A DNA stretch of 54,419 bases from positions 1 through 54,419 of the forward strand of contig CALMYW010000151.1 of NCBI GenBank assembly GCA_937873665.1. The letters run 5' to 3'. The DNA comes from an uncultured Sphingorhabdus sp. GTDB lineage: Bacteria; Pseudomonadota; Alphaproteobacteria; Sphingomonadales; Sphingomonadaceae. Positions 34,061-43,075 of the stretch are shown piece after piece; position 1 is the first letter of the stretch; every line of letters begins with the position of its first letter. The position numbers were made by a program, and so were the translations under genes. The notes beneath the pieces are model-generated. The model ran no database searches and was not told where the DNA came from. It was given only the letters and a program-made list of their open reading frames with translations.

Positions 34061-35947
34061 TCAGCCAACTGCCTGATCCATCGATTCGGTGACTGCGGGA
34101 TTGTATTCGGGGACGAGCTTTCTAATCAATTGCGACAAATATTGTTCGTCACCGATCTCTGCGGCTGATACCGCTTTTGCAATCAATTCCGACAGTTCTG
34201 TCCATGGGATAAATTGCTCACGTGCCTTCATTATCAGTTGATGCTGGGTTGGCTCGGGATTGTCGCCAATTAGAAGTTCTTCATAGAGCTTCTCACCGGG
34301 CCGCAATCCGACGACTTTGATCTCTACGTCGCCATCGGGCTGTTCGGCGTTACGCTCGGTAAGGCCCATAAGTATTATCATGCGCCGTGCGACATCGATT
34401 ATCCGCACTGGTTCCCCCATATCGAGAACGAATACTTCACCGCCACGCGCCATTGCCGCCGCTTGTATAACCAATTGCGAAGCTTCAGGGATGGTCATGA
34501 AGTAACGGGTAATGTCTTTGTGAGTTATAGTAATTGGCCCGCCATTCTGGATCTGGTTTCGAAACAGCGGCACCACCGACCCCGATGAGCCCAAGACATT
34601 ACCAAAGCGCACCATAGCAAAGCAGGTAGCCGAATTTTCTGCGGCTCGCGCCTGTAAAACTTGTTCGGCTAGACGCTTAGTGGCGCCCATTATGTTGGTT
34701 GGACGTACCGCTTTGTCAGTTGAAATTAGAATAAAATTTCCGACATTGAAGCGTTCTGCGATAAGCGCCATGTTCATGGTGCCGAGTACATTGTTCAAAA
34801 CGCCTTCGGTCATGTTAAATTCGACCAGTGGGACGTGTTTGTAGGCCGCAGCATGATAAATAGTATCAGGCTTCCAGCGCGCTACAATTTGTTCCATTCG
34901 AGCCTTGTTTAAAACCGAGCCGAGTAGTGGAACTATTTCAAGTTCGTCTTTGAAATAGTTTTCCAGTTCCTGATGAATTGCGTATAGATTATATTCAGAA
35001 AGTTCGACCAGAACCAGCTTTGATGGCGCCAAACGCGCTATTTGGCGGCACAGCTCGCTGCCGATTGAGCCACCAGCGCCTGTGACGAGCACAACTTTGC
35101 CTTCAATATTCCGTGACATCAAGTCAGGATCCGACTGTACGATGTCGCGCCCGAGAAGTTCTTCTATTTGCAGTTCGCGGAGTTCACTGACTTTCACCCG
35201 ACCGCTGGCGATGTCGATAAAACTTGGGATCGTACTGATTTTGACAGGATACCCTTCTAGGCTTTCGACAATTTCCTTCCGTCGCTGGCGACTGGCCGAA
35301 GGTATAGCTAACAGGAAATCTGTTGCGTCGTATTTCTTCAGCACGTCGACCAGACTTGACGCATCGTGGATGACTTTGCCGTGCAATTTACTGCCTTGTA
35401 GAGAGCGATTGTCGTCAACAAACGCAACTACGTCCATTTCGTGTGCTCGGGATAAGGCCGCCTCCAGTTGGCGACCAGCGGCGCCTGCACCAAATATTAC
35501 GGCGCGTCTATGGGGCTTGCTTATTCGACCTGAGTGGTAGCCGCTTAAAAGTGCCCTAGCTGCGGCCCGGCTTCCGCCAATCGCCATCAAAAGTAAAATT
35601 GGTTGAATGACGCCGATCGTACGTGGAATGCCATCAATTCCAAAAGCCGTGAAAATCGAAGCGTAAATAAGAAGGTAGCATAAGGTGCCCTTTGCAAGAT
35701 TGCTTAAGGTTGCCCACCCGGCTGAGCGGAAAATATCGCTATACAATCCCCATAGTGAAAGAATTGGGATCGCCAAGACAGGAGCCAAGGCATATGATGC
35801 CCATTGATTGCCCGTCGGAACGATCCATTCGGATAGTCGAAGCCAGTACGCCAGTTGTACGGTAAGCAGACAAAGTATCACATCAACCGCAAGGGCTATT
35901 CCCCGCTTTGCTGAACGAGGTAATTTATCGACTATCGCGGTCGGCAT
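34061..35947 (-). CDS. Membrane UDP-GlcNAc 4,6-dehydratase (PglF/CapD type)
   Basis: A 628-residue protein. Four membrane segments occupy residues about 12-115, then a first Rossmann domain (RAVIFGAGAAGRQLEAALS near 148). The catalytic SDR domain has VVLVTGAGGSIGSELCRQIA near 280, HAAAYKHVPLVEFN near 362 and ILISTDKAVRPTNIMGATKRLAE near 402 (Thr-Asp-Lys catalytic set). This is the full-length PglF/WbpM/CapD layout. It removes water from UDP-GlcNAc to give UDP-2-acetamido-2,6-dideoxy-4-hexulose, the first step toward bacillosamine and legionaminic acid. The aminotransferase and acetyltransferase at the operon's other end take the next steps. Confidence 0.93.
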   Translation of the reverse strand: MPTAIVDKLPRSAKRGIALAVDVILCLLTVQLAYWLRLSEWIVPTGNQWASYALAPVLAIPILSLWGLYSDIFRSAGWATLSNLAKGTLCYLLIYASIFTAFGIDGIPRTIGVIQPILLLMAIGGSRAAARALLSGYHSGRISKPHRRAVIFGAGAAGRQLEAALSRAHEMDVVAFVDDNRSLQGSKLHGKVIHDASSLVDVLKKYDATDFLLAIPSASRQRRKEIVESLEGYPVKISTIPSFIDIASGRVKVSELRELQIEELLGRDIVQSDPDLMSRNIEGKVVLVTGAGGSIGSELCRQIARLAPSKLVLVELSEYNLYAIHQELENYFKDELEIVPLLGSVLNKARMEQIVARWKPDTIYHAAAYKHVPLVEFNMTEGVLNNVLGTMNMALIAERFNVGNFILISTDKAVRPTNIMGATKRLAEQVLQARAAENSATCFAMVRFGNVLGSSGSVVPLFRNQIQNGGPITITHKDITRYFMTIPEASQLVIQAAAMARGGEVFVLDMGEPVRIIDVARRMIILMGLTERNAEQPDGDVEIKVVGLRPGEKLYEELLIGDNPEPTQHQLIMKAREQFIPWTELSELIAKAVSAAEIGDEQYLSQLIRKLVPEYNPAVTESMDQAVG

Positions 35948-36017
35948 GGCTAACTATTGTTCCCCTGTCGCCGATTGAACAGCGATAAGCTCGACATTCG
36001 ATAATCTCATGCAGATA

Positions 36018-38234
36018 TCAGACATCGTCACTATTCTGTGATGCGCCATATCCATATCCATATCCATATCCATATCCGTAGCCGGCTTGCTTGTTACGGA
36101 GCTTGGTCAGGACTACTCCGAAAATTTGTGCATGCACCGATTGCAATCGTCCAAGCGAAGCCTTGATGCCGCGTATAGCCACACCTTCGGCTTCCGCGAC
36201 AAATACGCAACCTTCCACCGCACGCGCCAACAGCGGGGCATCAGCAAGCCCTAAAATTGGCGGAGAGTCGATTACAACATGGTCAAACAGCTCAAGCGTT
36301 TGTCTCACAAGTAGCAACATTCGATCACTGCTTAGCAGCTCTGCAGCGCTGGGCGGCGTCGGACCAGCAGGCATCAAATGCAAACCTTTTGATTCCGTGA
36401 GGACAATGAGCTGCTTCCAATCATTTTCACCCGCGAGGAAATTGCTCAATCCCATTTTGTTCATTTGACCGGTGAACTGGTGCATCGACGGTGATCGCAT
36501 GTCTGCGTCTATCAGCAATACCTTTTTGCCGGTCCGACCGAGGACAGTAGCGATTGCCAAACTCGACGTACTTTTGCCTTCGGCCGGCCGTGTACTTGTA
36601 ACCATCAGTGTCCGCGGGACACCGTGGTCCGTCGAGAATGCCAAGTTGGATCGAATACTGAGATAGGCCTCTGAAAGTGCCGATTTCGGATCGCGCAATA
36701 AATCTAGCGCACTCTGTTCTTCGACATCGGGTACGCTGCCAAGCAAAGGCACCTGCAGCAACCGATTGACTTGCGTCGGATCACGTAAACCTTCATCGAT
36801 TTGGTCCAGCGCGAATGTTGCAACCGCAGCCAATCCAATCCCCGCCAACAGTGCAAGCGCGAGATTCAAAGGCAAGATCGGGGAGGAAGGATCGTCAGAA
36901 ATCTTTGCTGTATCCACAATCGCAATGTTGTTAGCGCCAACTCCGGCTACACCGATCTCTTTGTATCTTTGCAAAAGCCCGTCATACAATTCGCGGTTCG
37001 TATCCGCTTCGCGCTGATAGATGTTATATTGGATGCTATCGCGTTGCTGGCGATTCATCTTGTCTTTAAGTTCTTCAACCTGAGCCTTTAGCTCGACTTC
37101 ACGTCGCTGCGATTCTCTATATTGGGAAGAGCGACTGGAAAGTACCCGCGCTTCTTCTCTTGCAATACTGGCATCGAGCGCGCGTACTTGCTCGGCCAAG
37201 GCTTTGGCTGCTGGATATTCTGGTTCAAACTGCACCATTAACTTGGCGTATTCAGATGACACCTCAGCTCTCTTTTGCCTGAGCTGGGTAATCGCCGCAT
37301 TATTCAACGCCTCTATATTGGCCCCGCCACTTCGCGCTGTGGCCTTGCTTTCCGCAGCGATGCGATCTGCGGTTGCTTCAGCTAGCGCTGAATTCAATGC
37401 TTCCAAGTCGCTGGAAACCAAGGTCCGCTCTACCGCAGTGCGGCCGTCCATGCTTTTACTCTTGCCGAGCGCAACAATGCCTTTGTTTTCCGCATAGTTT
37501 ACGAGTTCACGCTCTGAAGTTTCCAAGCGTGCTCTAAGGTCGGCCAGCCTTCCTTCAAGGAATTTACGGGCATCGGCGGTAGATGCAAAGCGTCGATCCA
37601 TACTCTGCAGGATAAACTGCTCCGTCCAACTGTTCGCTATTTGTGCTGACAAAGCCGCCGATGCGCTCGTGTAACTAATATCAACAAGCGCAGATCCACG
37701 TATCGGCGTAATTGAGATATTATCGCCCAGAAGCTCAATCGCCAGTTTCTCCCGCTTGAGCCTTTCAGCCGAACTGAGCGGTTGCCCAGAATTAGATGCA
37801 AAGAGCGCGCCGTCGTCAGGATTCACACCATGGGCTTCAAAGAATGCATCGCTGGTAGCCAGCCTCAGCTGGCGTGCCACTCGTTCCGCCAGGGATTTTG
37901 CTTGCAGCAACGAGTATTGCGTCTGGTAAAATTCCAGATCTTGGCTGGCATCCTGAGATTCAAGCGCCTCTACATTGGTGACCTTTTTTTGCTCACGACT
38001 TATTTCTATCCGGGAGGTCGCTGTATATTGTGGCGTTGCAAGAAGCGTTAAGACTAGGCCTAAAGCCAGCGCTGCCGCAATAATTCCGGCAATCACCCAT
38101 TTCCAACGCAGCACCACCTGCCAATATTGCAGCAAGATTGGCGGTGCGATGCTGGATTGCGCATCACCTTGGCTAGCGGACATGTCTGCCGGAAAATTTG
38201 CCGGACCCGACGCGGGCGGGAGTGTTCGTAGCAT
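36018..38234 (-). CDS. Polysaccharide co-polymerase / BY-kinase (Wzc type)
   Basis: A 738-residue protein, first gene of the large operon; AGGA lies 5 bases before the ATG. A Wzz-type N-terminal domain starts with the membrane segment WVIAGIIAAALALGLVLTLL (about residues 50-70). A long coiled-coil periplasmic part follows, with a second membrane segment near 455. The kinase domain has Walker A STRPAEGKSTSSLAIA near 560, Walker A' KVLLIDADMRSPS and Walker B HVVIDSPPILGLADAP. The C-terminus is a tyrosine cluster: six Tyr alternate with Gly before ASQNSDDV. Autophosphorylation of such tails controls polymer length and export. The 194-base gap upstream also serves the divergent ligase-like gene. 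Confidence 0.93.
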   Translation of the reverse strand: MLRTLPPASGPANFPADMSASQGDAQSSIAPPILLQYWQVVLRWKWVIAGIIAAALALGLVLTLLATPQYTATSRIEISREQKKVTNVEALESQDASQDLEFYQTQYSLLQAKSLAERVARQLRLATSDAFFEAHGVNPDDGALFASNSGQPLSSAERLKREKLAIELLGDNISITPIRGSALVDISYTSASAALSAQIANSWTEQFILQSMDRRFASTADARKFLEGRLADLRARLETSERELVNYAENKGIVALGKSKSMDGRTAVERTLVSSDLEALNSALAEATADRIAAESKATARSGGANIEALNNAAITQLRQKRAEVSSEYAKLMVQFEPEYPAAKALAEQVRALDASIAREEARVLSSRSSQYRESQRREVELKAQVEELKDKMNRQQRDSIQYNIYQREADTNRELYDGLLQRYKEIGVAGVGANNIAIVDTAKISDDPSSPILPLNLALALLAGIGLAAVATFALDQIDEGLRDPTQVNRLLQVPLLGSVPDVEEQSALDLLRDPKSALSEAYLSIRSNLAFSTDHGVPRTLMVTSTRPAEGKSTSSLAIATVLGRTGKKVLLIDADMRSPSMHQFTGQMNKMGLSNFLAGENDWKQLIVLTESKGLHLMPAGPTPPSAAELLSSDRMLLLVRQTLELFDHVVIDSPPILGLADAPLLARAVEGCVFVAEAEGVAIRGIKASLGRLQSVHAQIFGVVLTKLRNKQAGYGYGYGYGYGYGASQNSDDV
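36048..36077. repeat. Hexanucleotide tandem repeat (ATATCC x5) encoding the Tyr-Gly tail
   Basis: Five perfect copies of ATATCC (GGATAT on the coding strand) encode alternating Tyr-Gly at the end of the BY-kinase, followed by one variant copy (GTAGCC, also Tyr-Gly). The unit is a multiple of three, so slippage would change the number of phosphorylatable tyrosines without breaking the frame. Confidence 0.9.
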
Positions 38235-38428
38235 TAAAATCCTAGTCCCAGAATACTGTGTTGCAAAGTCGGCGCAGGCTCTCTGATTGCCTTCAACAGG
38301 ATATGATGATGCGCTGGCAGCTAGCCCAAAGCACCGGCGAGTTCCACTCTTTTTATGTCAAATCCTGGTAGACTGATGTCTTTCAGGCCAACTTAGGCAG
38401 ACTTGCAAATAATCCTCCACAAACCTAG

Positions 38429-39889
38429 GTGCATGTCCTTAAGATTCCTTTTGATGATAGGTTCACATTGCCTCGCTTTGGACAAAAAGAAGGTGCGCCT
38501 TCGCTCCAGTTTTGGCTGCTCGCAGCGTTTCTGGTTCTGGTGTTTCTGACTGGTGGTGGATCGCGGACGGATATCTCATCTTTGGCGATATTACGGCCCG
38601 CGTCGGTGATTGCTTGTGCCATCGCTTGTCTGACGGTTCGTAAAGCCCATTTTGTTCAGCACGGCACCTTAATAATTGGTTTCGGCGCTATTGTATTGCT
38701 GGCGATTCTTCATGTGATCCCGCTTCCGCCGATCTTTTGGCAGTCTTTATCTGGCAGGAATGAGATCGTTGAAATCGATAAGCTGGTAGCAATCAACGAT
38801 GCGTGGCGGCCGCTAACGCTGGCGCCAATGAACGGCTGGCACGCTATTGCTTCATTGTGTGCACCCTTGGCGACACTACTTTTCGGAATCCAACTCAGTC
38901 GGGAGGACACTTATCGTTTGTTGCCGCTGATAATAGGGCTTGCGTCTTTTTCGGGGTTTTTAGGCTTGCTGCAGGTCATTGGAAGCGTCGACGGCCCGCT
39001 GTACTTCTACAGAATTACAAACTTTGGCGCTGCGGTTGGACTGTTCGCCAATCGCAACCATGCAGCGACACTGCTTGCCTGCCTTTTTCCTATGCTGACC
39101 GTATTGGCGGTAACGGCCCAAGGCTCTGCTGACGCTCAATATCGCCGCAGAATTACAGCAGCGGTTATTGGCGTCGTTCTGGTTCCTTTGGTGTTGGTTA
39201 CCGGTTCGCGCGCGGGACTGATGAACTCTGTGATTGCCATGGCTGCATCAGCTTTGATTTACGCCACCGCGAAGCCTCAACCAGGTGGGCGCAAAGCTGC
39301 GTTCAAGAAAAACGGGTTATTAATCTCATTGCTTGTCATTGGCGGCGTTACCGGCCTTGGTATGCTGACTTTCTTTTTGTCCCGAGCAACTGCTGTGGAA
39401 CGGCTAATCTCCAAAAGCTTCGCAGAGGAGGGACGGACCGGTTTTTGGCAAGTGTCGTTGGAACTTTTCTGGAAGTACTTCCCTTGGGGTTCCGGCTCCG
39501 GCTCTTTTGTAGAGGCTTACCTACTTGCTGAACCTGATGCCATGTTGGACTCGACTTATCTTAACCGAGCGCACAACGACTGGGTGGAAATCGCTGTTAC
39601 ATTTGGATTGGCTGGCGTGATCGCTCTAGCACTGGCATTGGTGGCATATTGTTGGCGTACATTTAAGCTATGGAGGCAAAGCAACAACCGTGCACGGGCA
39701 ACGGTTTTTGGCCGAATGGCAGGTATTGCAATTGGTATTATCGGAATAGCGAGTATTTTTGACTATCCGTTGCGGACACCAACATTGATGTGTGTTTTTA
39801 CCGTGCTCGCCCTTTGGTTTACGATGTCACCTACCCAGGTCACGAGTTCGTCTATGATTAACCGAGGGCGTGGGGGAGGAGTCCTGTGA
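38429..39889 (+). CDS. O-antigen ligase / Wzy-type polymerase family membrane protein
   Basis: An approximately 486-residue protein. The first in-frame start I can propose is GTG 38429, but no convincing ribosome site precedes it, so a start further in is possible. There are about 11-12 membrane segments. The Wzy_C domain features are present: NFGAAVGLFANRNHAATLLACLFPM near residue 205, LVTGSRAGLMNSVIAMAASAL near 252, and a large loop with FPWGSGSGSFVEAY and LNRAHNDWVEIAVTFGLAG near 350-395. It polymerises or ligates polysaccharide repeat units. It is divergent from the BY-kinase gene, and its stop overlaps the next start. Confidence 0.85.
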   Translation: MHVLKIPFDDRFTLPRFGQKEGAPSLQFWLLAAFLVLVFLTGGGSRTDISSLAILRPASVIACAIACLTVRKAHFVQHGTLIIGFGAIVLLAILHVIPLPPIFWQSLSGRNEIVEIDKLVAINDAWRPLTLAPMNGWHAIASLCAPLATLLFGIQLSREDTYRLLPLIIGLASFSGFLGLLQVIGSVDGPLYFYRITNFGAAVGLFANRNHAATLLACLFPMLTVLAVTAQGSADAQYRRRITAAVIGVVLVPLVLVTGSRAGLMNSVIAMAASALIYATAKPQPGGRKAAFKKNGLLISLLVIGGVTGLGMLTFFLSRATAVERLISKSFAEEGRTGFWQVSLELFWKYFPWGSGSGSFVEAYLLAEPDAMLDSTYLNRAHNDWVEIAVTFGLAGVIALALALVAYCWRTFKLWRQSNNRARATVFGRMAGIAIGIIGIASIFDYPLRTPTLMCVFTVLALWFTMSPTQVTSSSMINRGRGGGVL

Positions 39890-41118
39890 TCAAATCCAAC
39901 TCCATTCGTTCAAAATTTTCAGGCATCGGCATTAGACGTGCGTTTCTTGTCCTGGGAATAACTCCATTTTTGACCTATGGCGCATTTGCACTGGCGGTGT
40001 CAGGCATTACCCGTTTAAAAAATCCCGATGTCGCATTGCGATTTGTTCCAGATGAGAGTGCCGCTCTTGCGGCTAAGGCCGACCAACTCTTTTTCGCGAA
40101 ACCGCAAAACCCTCCCGAAACTGTTCGCAGACTCGCGCTGGATGCATTACACAGCCAAGCATTCAATCCCAAAGCTTTGCGCCTGTTAGGCTATTTTTAC
40201 GACGCGCGTGGCGATTCCGCCCGTGCAGAGCGATATGTCAGGAAGGCTGCCCATCTTTCCCGCCGCGAACCTGGGGCTCAACTTTGGCTTATCGAAGCGT
40301 CTGCGCGATCCGGAGATGTCGAGAAAACGTTGAAACATTATGATATTGCGCTTCGCACGAAGCCCGAGACCCAAACGATACTCTACCCGAGGTTACTCAA
40401 AGCCATCGAAGACAAAGAAATTCGAACTGCTCTCAAACCCTATTTCCGCGACGATTCGAGCTGGATGTACGGATTTTTAGTTTTTGCCAGCGGTAACAGT
40501 AACAATCTTCCGGCACTGGTGGATTTGATTGTAGAAACCGGTGGGCTAACGGATGTTGCCAACGCCCGAGAGCGGGGAACAGCTCTGCTGACAAGGCTCG
40601 TTGCCGAAAATTATTATGAAGACGCGCGCAGGCTGTTCCTGAAATTGCCTGGCAACAAACCGGCGCGTGTCACAAGCGCCTCATTTGACGCTAGTGATCG
40701 TGATTCGCGCTTTGGGCCTATGGGCTGGCAGCTGGTTGAAGACCCAAATGCTGGAGGTGGTTTCACTGGGGGTGCCGGCGATCGTCGGACCATGCTCTCG
40801 CTCTTTGCCAATTCGGCTACGACTCGGCCGGTGGCGACGAAACTTCTGTACCTTGCGCCAGGCAATTATCTGTTTTCTGCGCGTCTCGCCAATCTTGATC
40901 GCGGCGATGGCGGTTTCCTGCGCTGGCAATTGCGCTGCCCAGCTATAGGCGGCACACCGGTTTGGACAATTGACAGCATCAACGCCTTGCTGCGAGCTGA
41001 ATTGTCGGTGCCGGCAAATTGTCCGGTACAATTCCTCGACATTGTGGCCTCCGGCGGCAAAGGGCAGATGGGCCTCGAAGCAACCGTTGCTTCTGTTTCC
41101 GTTGCTCCGGCAAGCTAA
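39886..41118 (+). CDS. TPR-containing membrane-anchored protein of the polysaccharide locus
   Basis: A 410-residue protein from GTG 39886 (GGGGGAGGA upstream; GTGA overlap with the preceding stop). One hydrophobic segment near residues 18-40 anchors it. Residues about 55-170 hold tetratricopeptide-like helices (ALRLLGYFYDARGDSARAERYVRKAA; KTLKHYDIALRTKPE). The C-terminal third (about 265-405) is a beta-rich domain I do not recognise (FGPMGWQLVEDPNAGGGF; LAPGNYLFSARLANL). Proteins of this layout often sit beside O-antigen-ligase genes in exopolysaccharide loci and may organise the polymerase. No enzymatic motif is visible. Confidence 0.65.
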   Translation: MIKSNSIRSKFSGIGIRRAFLVLGITPFLTYGAFALAVSGITRLKNPDVALRFVPDESAALAAKADQLFFAKPQNPPETVRRLALDALHSQAFNPKALRLLGYFYDARGDSARAERYVRKAAHLSRREPGAQLWLIEASARSGDVEKTLKHYDIALRTKPETQTILYPRLLKAIEDKEIRTALKPYFRDDSSWMYGFLVFASGNSNNLPALVDLIVETGGLTDVANARERGTALLTRLVAENYYEDARRLFLKLPGNKPARVTSASFDASDRDSRFGPMGWQLVEDPNAGGGFTGGAGDRRTMLSLFANSATTRPVATKLLYLAPGNYLFSARLANLDRGDGGFLRWQLRCPAIGGTPVWTIDSINALLRAELSVPANCPVQFLDIVASGGKGQMGLEATVASVSVAPAS

Positions 41119-42137
41119 TGGACAGCAAACGCATATTCATCACTGGTACGGCTGGCTTCATTGGCTACCATCTGGCCGAACTCCTGATCGCGCAGGGGCA
41201 TGTCGTCGGCGGCTATGATGGCATGACTGACTATTATGACGTCCGCCTGAAAGAGCGCCGTCATGCGATGCTTAACCAGCATGAGGGGTTCAGTGCGACC
41301 GAGGCGATGCTGGAGGATCAGGAGCGACTTCAAACTGCCATCTCGTCTTTCAAGCCGGACGTTATCGTTCACCTCGCGGCGCAAGCCGGTGTTCGCTACA
41401 GTATCGACAATCCGCGGGCCTATCTGGACGCCAATATCGTCGGCACTTTCAATGTTATGGAGGCTGCTCGGGTGTCGGGCGTGCAGCATCTCCTGATGGC
41501 ATCCACTTCAAGCGTCTATGGCGCGAATACACATATGCCCTTCACTGAGACGGAGCGGGTGGCAACGCCGCTCACTTTCTACGCTGCCTCCAAATTGGCG
41601 AATGAGGCGATGGGGCACAGCTATGCGCACATCTATAATCTCCCGATCACCGTGTTCCGCTTCTTCACGGTTTACGGACCTTGGGGTCGACCTGATATGG
41701 CGCTGTTCAAGTTCACCAAGGGCATCATCAACGGCACCCCCATCGATATCTACAACAATGGCGACATGTGGCGTGACTTTACCTATGTCGAAGATCTTGT
41801 TCGCGGGATTGCAGGGTTAATCGACGCCGCCCCGCAGCGGCCGGAAAAGCCGGAAGATATATCGCCCGGCGATAGCCTCAGTCCTGCTGCGCCTTTCCGT
41901 GCCGTCAATATCGGCAATTCGGAGAAGGTGCGCCTGATGGACTTTGTCGACGCCATTGAGGCTGAAATCGGCAAGAAAGCCATCCGCAATCATATGCCCA
42001 TGCAGCAGGGTGACGTTCCCGCGACCTGGGCGGATGCCTCGCTCTTGCAGACCCTGACCGGTTACCGCCCGCAAACACCCTTCCGGGAGGGTGTGGCACG
42101 TTTTGTACGGTGGTATCGCGACTATTACGAGTGTTGA
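41118..42137 (+). CDS. NAD-dependent epimerase, UDP-glucuronate 4-epimerase-like
   Basis: A 339-residue extended SDR from ATG 41118, overlapping the previous stop (TAATG). It has the NAD motif RIFITGTAGFIGYHLAELL at residues about 5-23, HLAAQAGVRYSIDNPRAYLDANIVGTFNVMEAAR near 80, SSVYGAN, and the catalytic YAASKLANEAMGHSY near 156. FRFFTVYGPWGRPDMALFKFTKGI is typical of UDP-GlcA 4-epimerases, which make UDP-galacturonate. It is the last plus-strand gene of the polysaccharide locus. GC content is higher here than in the legionaminate genes. Confidence 0.88.
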   Translation: MDSKRIFITGTAGFIGYHLAELLIAQGHVVGGYDGMTDYYDVRLKERRHAMLNQHEGFSATEAMLEDQERLQTAISSFKPDVIVHLAAQAGVRYSIDNPRAYLDANIVGTFNVMEAARVSGVQHLLMASTSSVYGANTHMPFTETERVATPLTFYAASKLANEAMGHSYAHIYNLPITVFRFFTVYGPWGRPDMALFKFTKGIINGTPIDIYNNGDMWRDFTYVEDLVRGIAGLIDAAPQRPEKPEDISPGDSLSPAAPFRAVNIGNSEKVRLMDFVDAIEAEIGKKAIRNHMPMQQGDVPATWADASLLQTLTGYRPQTPFREGVARFVRWYRDYYEC

Positions 42138-42233
42138 AGTTTTCGTCTGTTCGAAACTTCTCCAGACCTTTCAATATTCACCGCCCGTCATTTCGATAGT
42201 TCAATGCCCTTCGCTTGACCCTTGGTCAAATTG

Positions 42234-42248
42234 GAACATAATGCGAAC
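42234..42248. promoter_or_regulatory. LexA box (SOS operator), GAAC-N7-GAAC
   Basis: GAAC at 42234-42237 and 42245-42248 with exactly seven bases between is the direct-repeat LexA site of alphaproteobacteria. It ends two bases before the first possible ATG (42251) of imuA, which supports the downstream start at 42323. It should make the imuA-imuB-dnaE2 cassette DNA-damage inducible. Confidence 0.85.
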
Positions 42249-42322
42249 AAATGCGAGTCGGTGATTCTTTGCTGCCCGCCCTCCGGGGCGAAAAGGGCCT
42301 GTTGCGGGTTGGAGCGCACCAT

Positions 42323-43075
42323 ATGCCGCTATGCTCGCAGCCGACGTTGCGGCGCTGGGCCAGCGGGGTGACGTCGCTCGATACCGCGCTGGCGGGGGGT
42401 CTGGCTTATGGGCGGGTGCATGAACTGTATGCCGCGCAGGACGAGGATGCAGCGGCGGCGACCGGTTTTGCGCTTGCGCTGCTTACGGCAATGGCTGACG
42501 GTGAGGATCGCACCGTGCTCTGGTTGCGCTCGCGCCGCGCGGTGCGGCAGGCGGGCGTGATGCAGGCCGATGGTTGTTGCGATCTGGGTGCGCGCCCCGA
42601 GGACTGCCTGTTCGCGATGATTGCTGACACGAAAGAGCTGCTCAAGGCCGCGGTCGATGGCCTGCGCAGTGGGGCACTGGGCACGGTCGTTATCGAAACG
42701 CAGGGGAGCCTGCCCGAGCTTGACCTGACCGCCAGCCGCCGTCTCGCGCTGGCTGCCGAAAAATCGGGGACGACGCTCTTCCTGTTGTGCAGCGGAGCGG
42801 AGCCAGTGCCGAGCGCCGCCGAAACGCGTTGGCGGGTGGCGGCGGCGCCTTCACGCGCGCTTCCGGCCAATGCGCCGGGTGCGCCTGTTTTCGACATCGA
42901 ATTGTTACGCCAGCGTTCGGGCCCGTCAGGCCTCAGCTGGCAATTGGAGTGGGACCGTGACCGACGCATCTTTACCGAAGCGGCGGCAGCTGGCGCTCTG
43001 GTTCCCGTTCCTGCCTGCGGATCGCCTGCGGCAGCAGGAGCCGGACCGGTGCGTTTCGGCCAGCGCGCCGCCTGA
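42323..43075 (+). CDS. imuA: ImuA, RecA-like SOS mutagenesis protein
   Basis: A 250-residue protein from ATG 42323 (MPLCSQPTLRRWASGVTSLD), with GGAG 8 bases upstream. The earlier ATG 42251 lies almost on the LexA box and has no ribosome site. It shows the ImuA pattern ALAGGLAYGRVHELYAAQDEDAAAATGFAL followed by VLWLRSRRAVRQAG, and a RecA-like strand LGTVVIETQG. The Walker A motif is degenerate, as usual for ImuA. It works with ImuB and DnaE2 in damage-induced translesion synthesis, probably as a regulator tied to RecA. The gene overlaps imuB by 119 bases. Confidence 0.88.
   Translation: MPLCSQPTLRRWASGVTSLDTALAGGLAYGRVHELYAAQDEDAAAATGFALALLTAMADGEDRTVLWLRSRRAVRQAGVMQADGCCDLGARPEDCLFAMIADTKELLKAAVDGLRSGALGTVVIETQGSLPELDLTASRRLALAAEKSGTTLFLLCSGAEPVPSAAETRWRVAAAPSRALPANAPGAPVFDIELLRQRSGPSGLSWQLEWDRDRRIFTEAAAAGALVPVPACGSPAAAGAGPVRFGQRAA

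Noticed and set aside
36048..36077. CRISPR-like or satellite array
   Set aside because: Units are six bases, contiguous and in frame inside the BY-kinase gene; there are no spacers. No CRISPR array was seen anywhere in the window.
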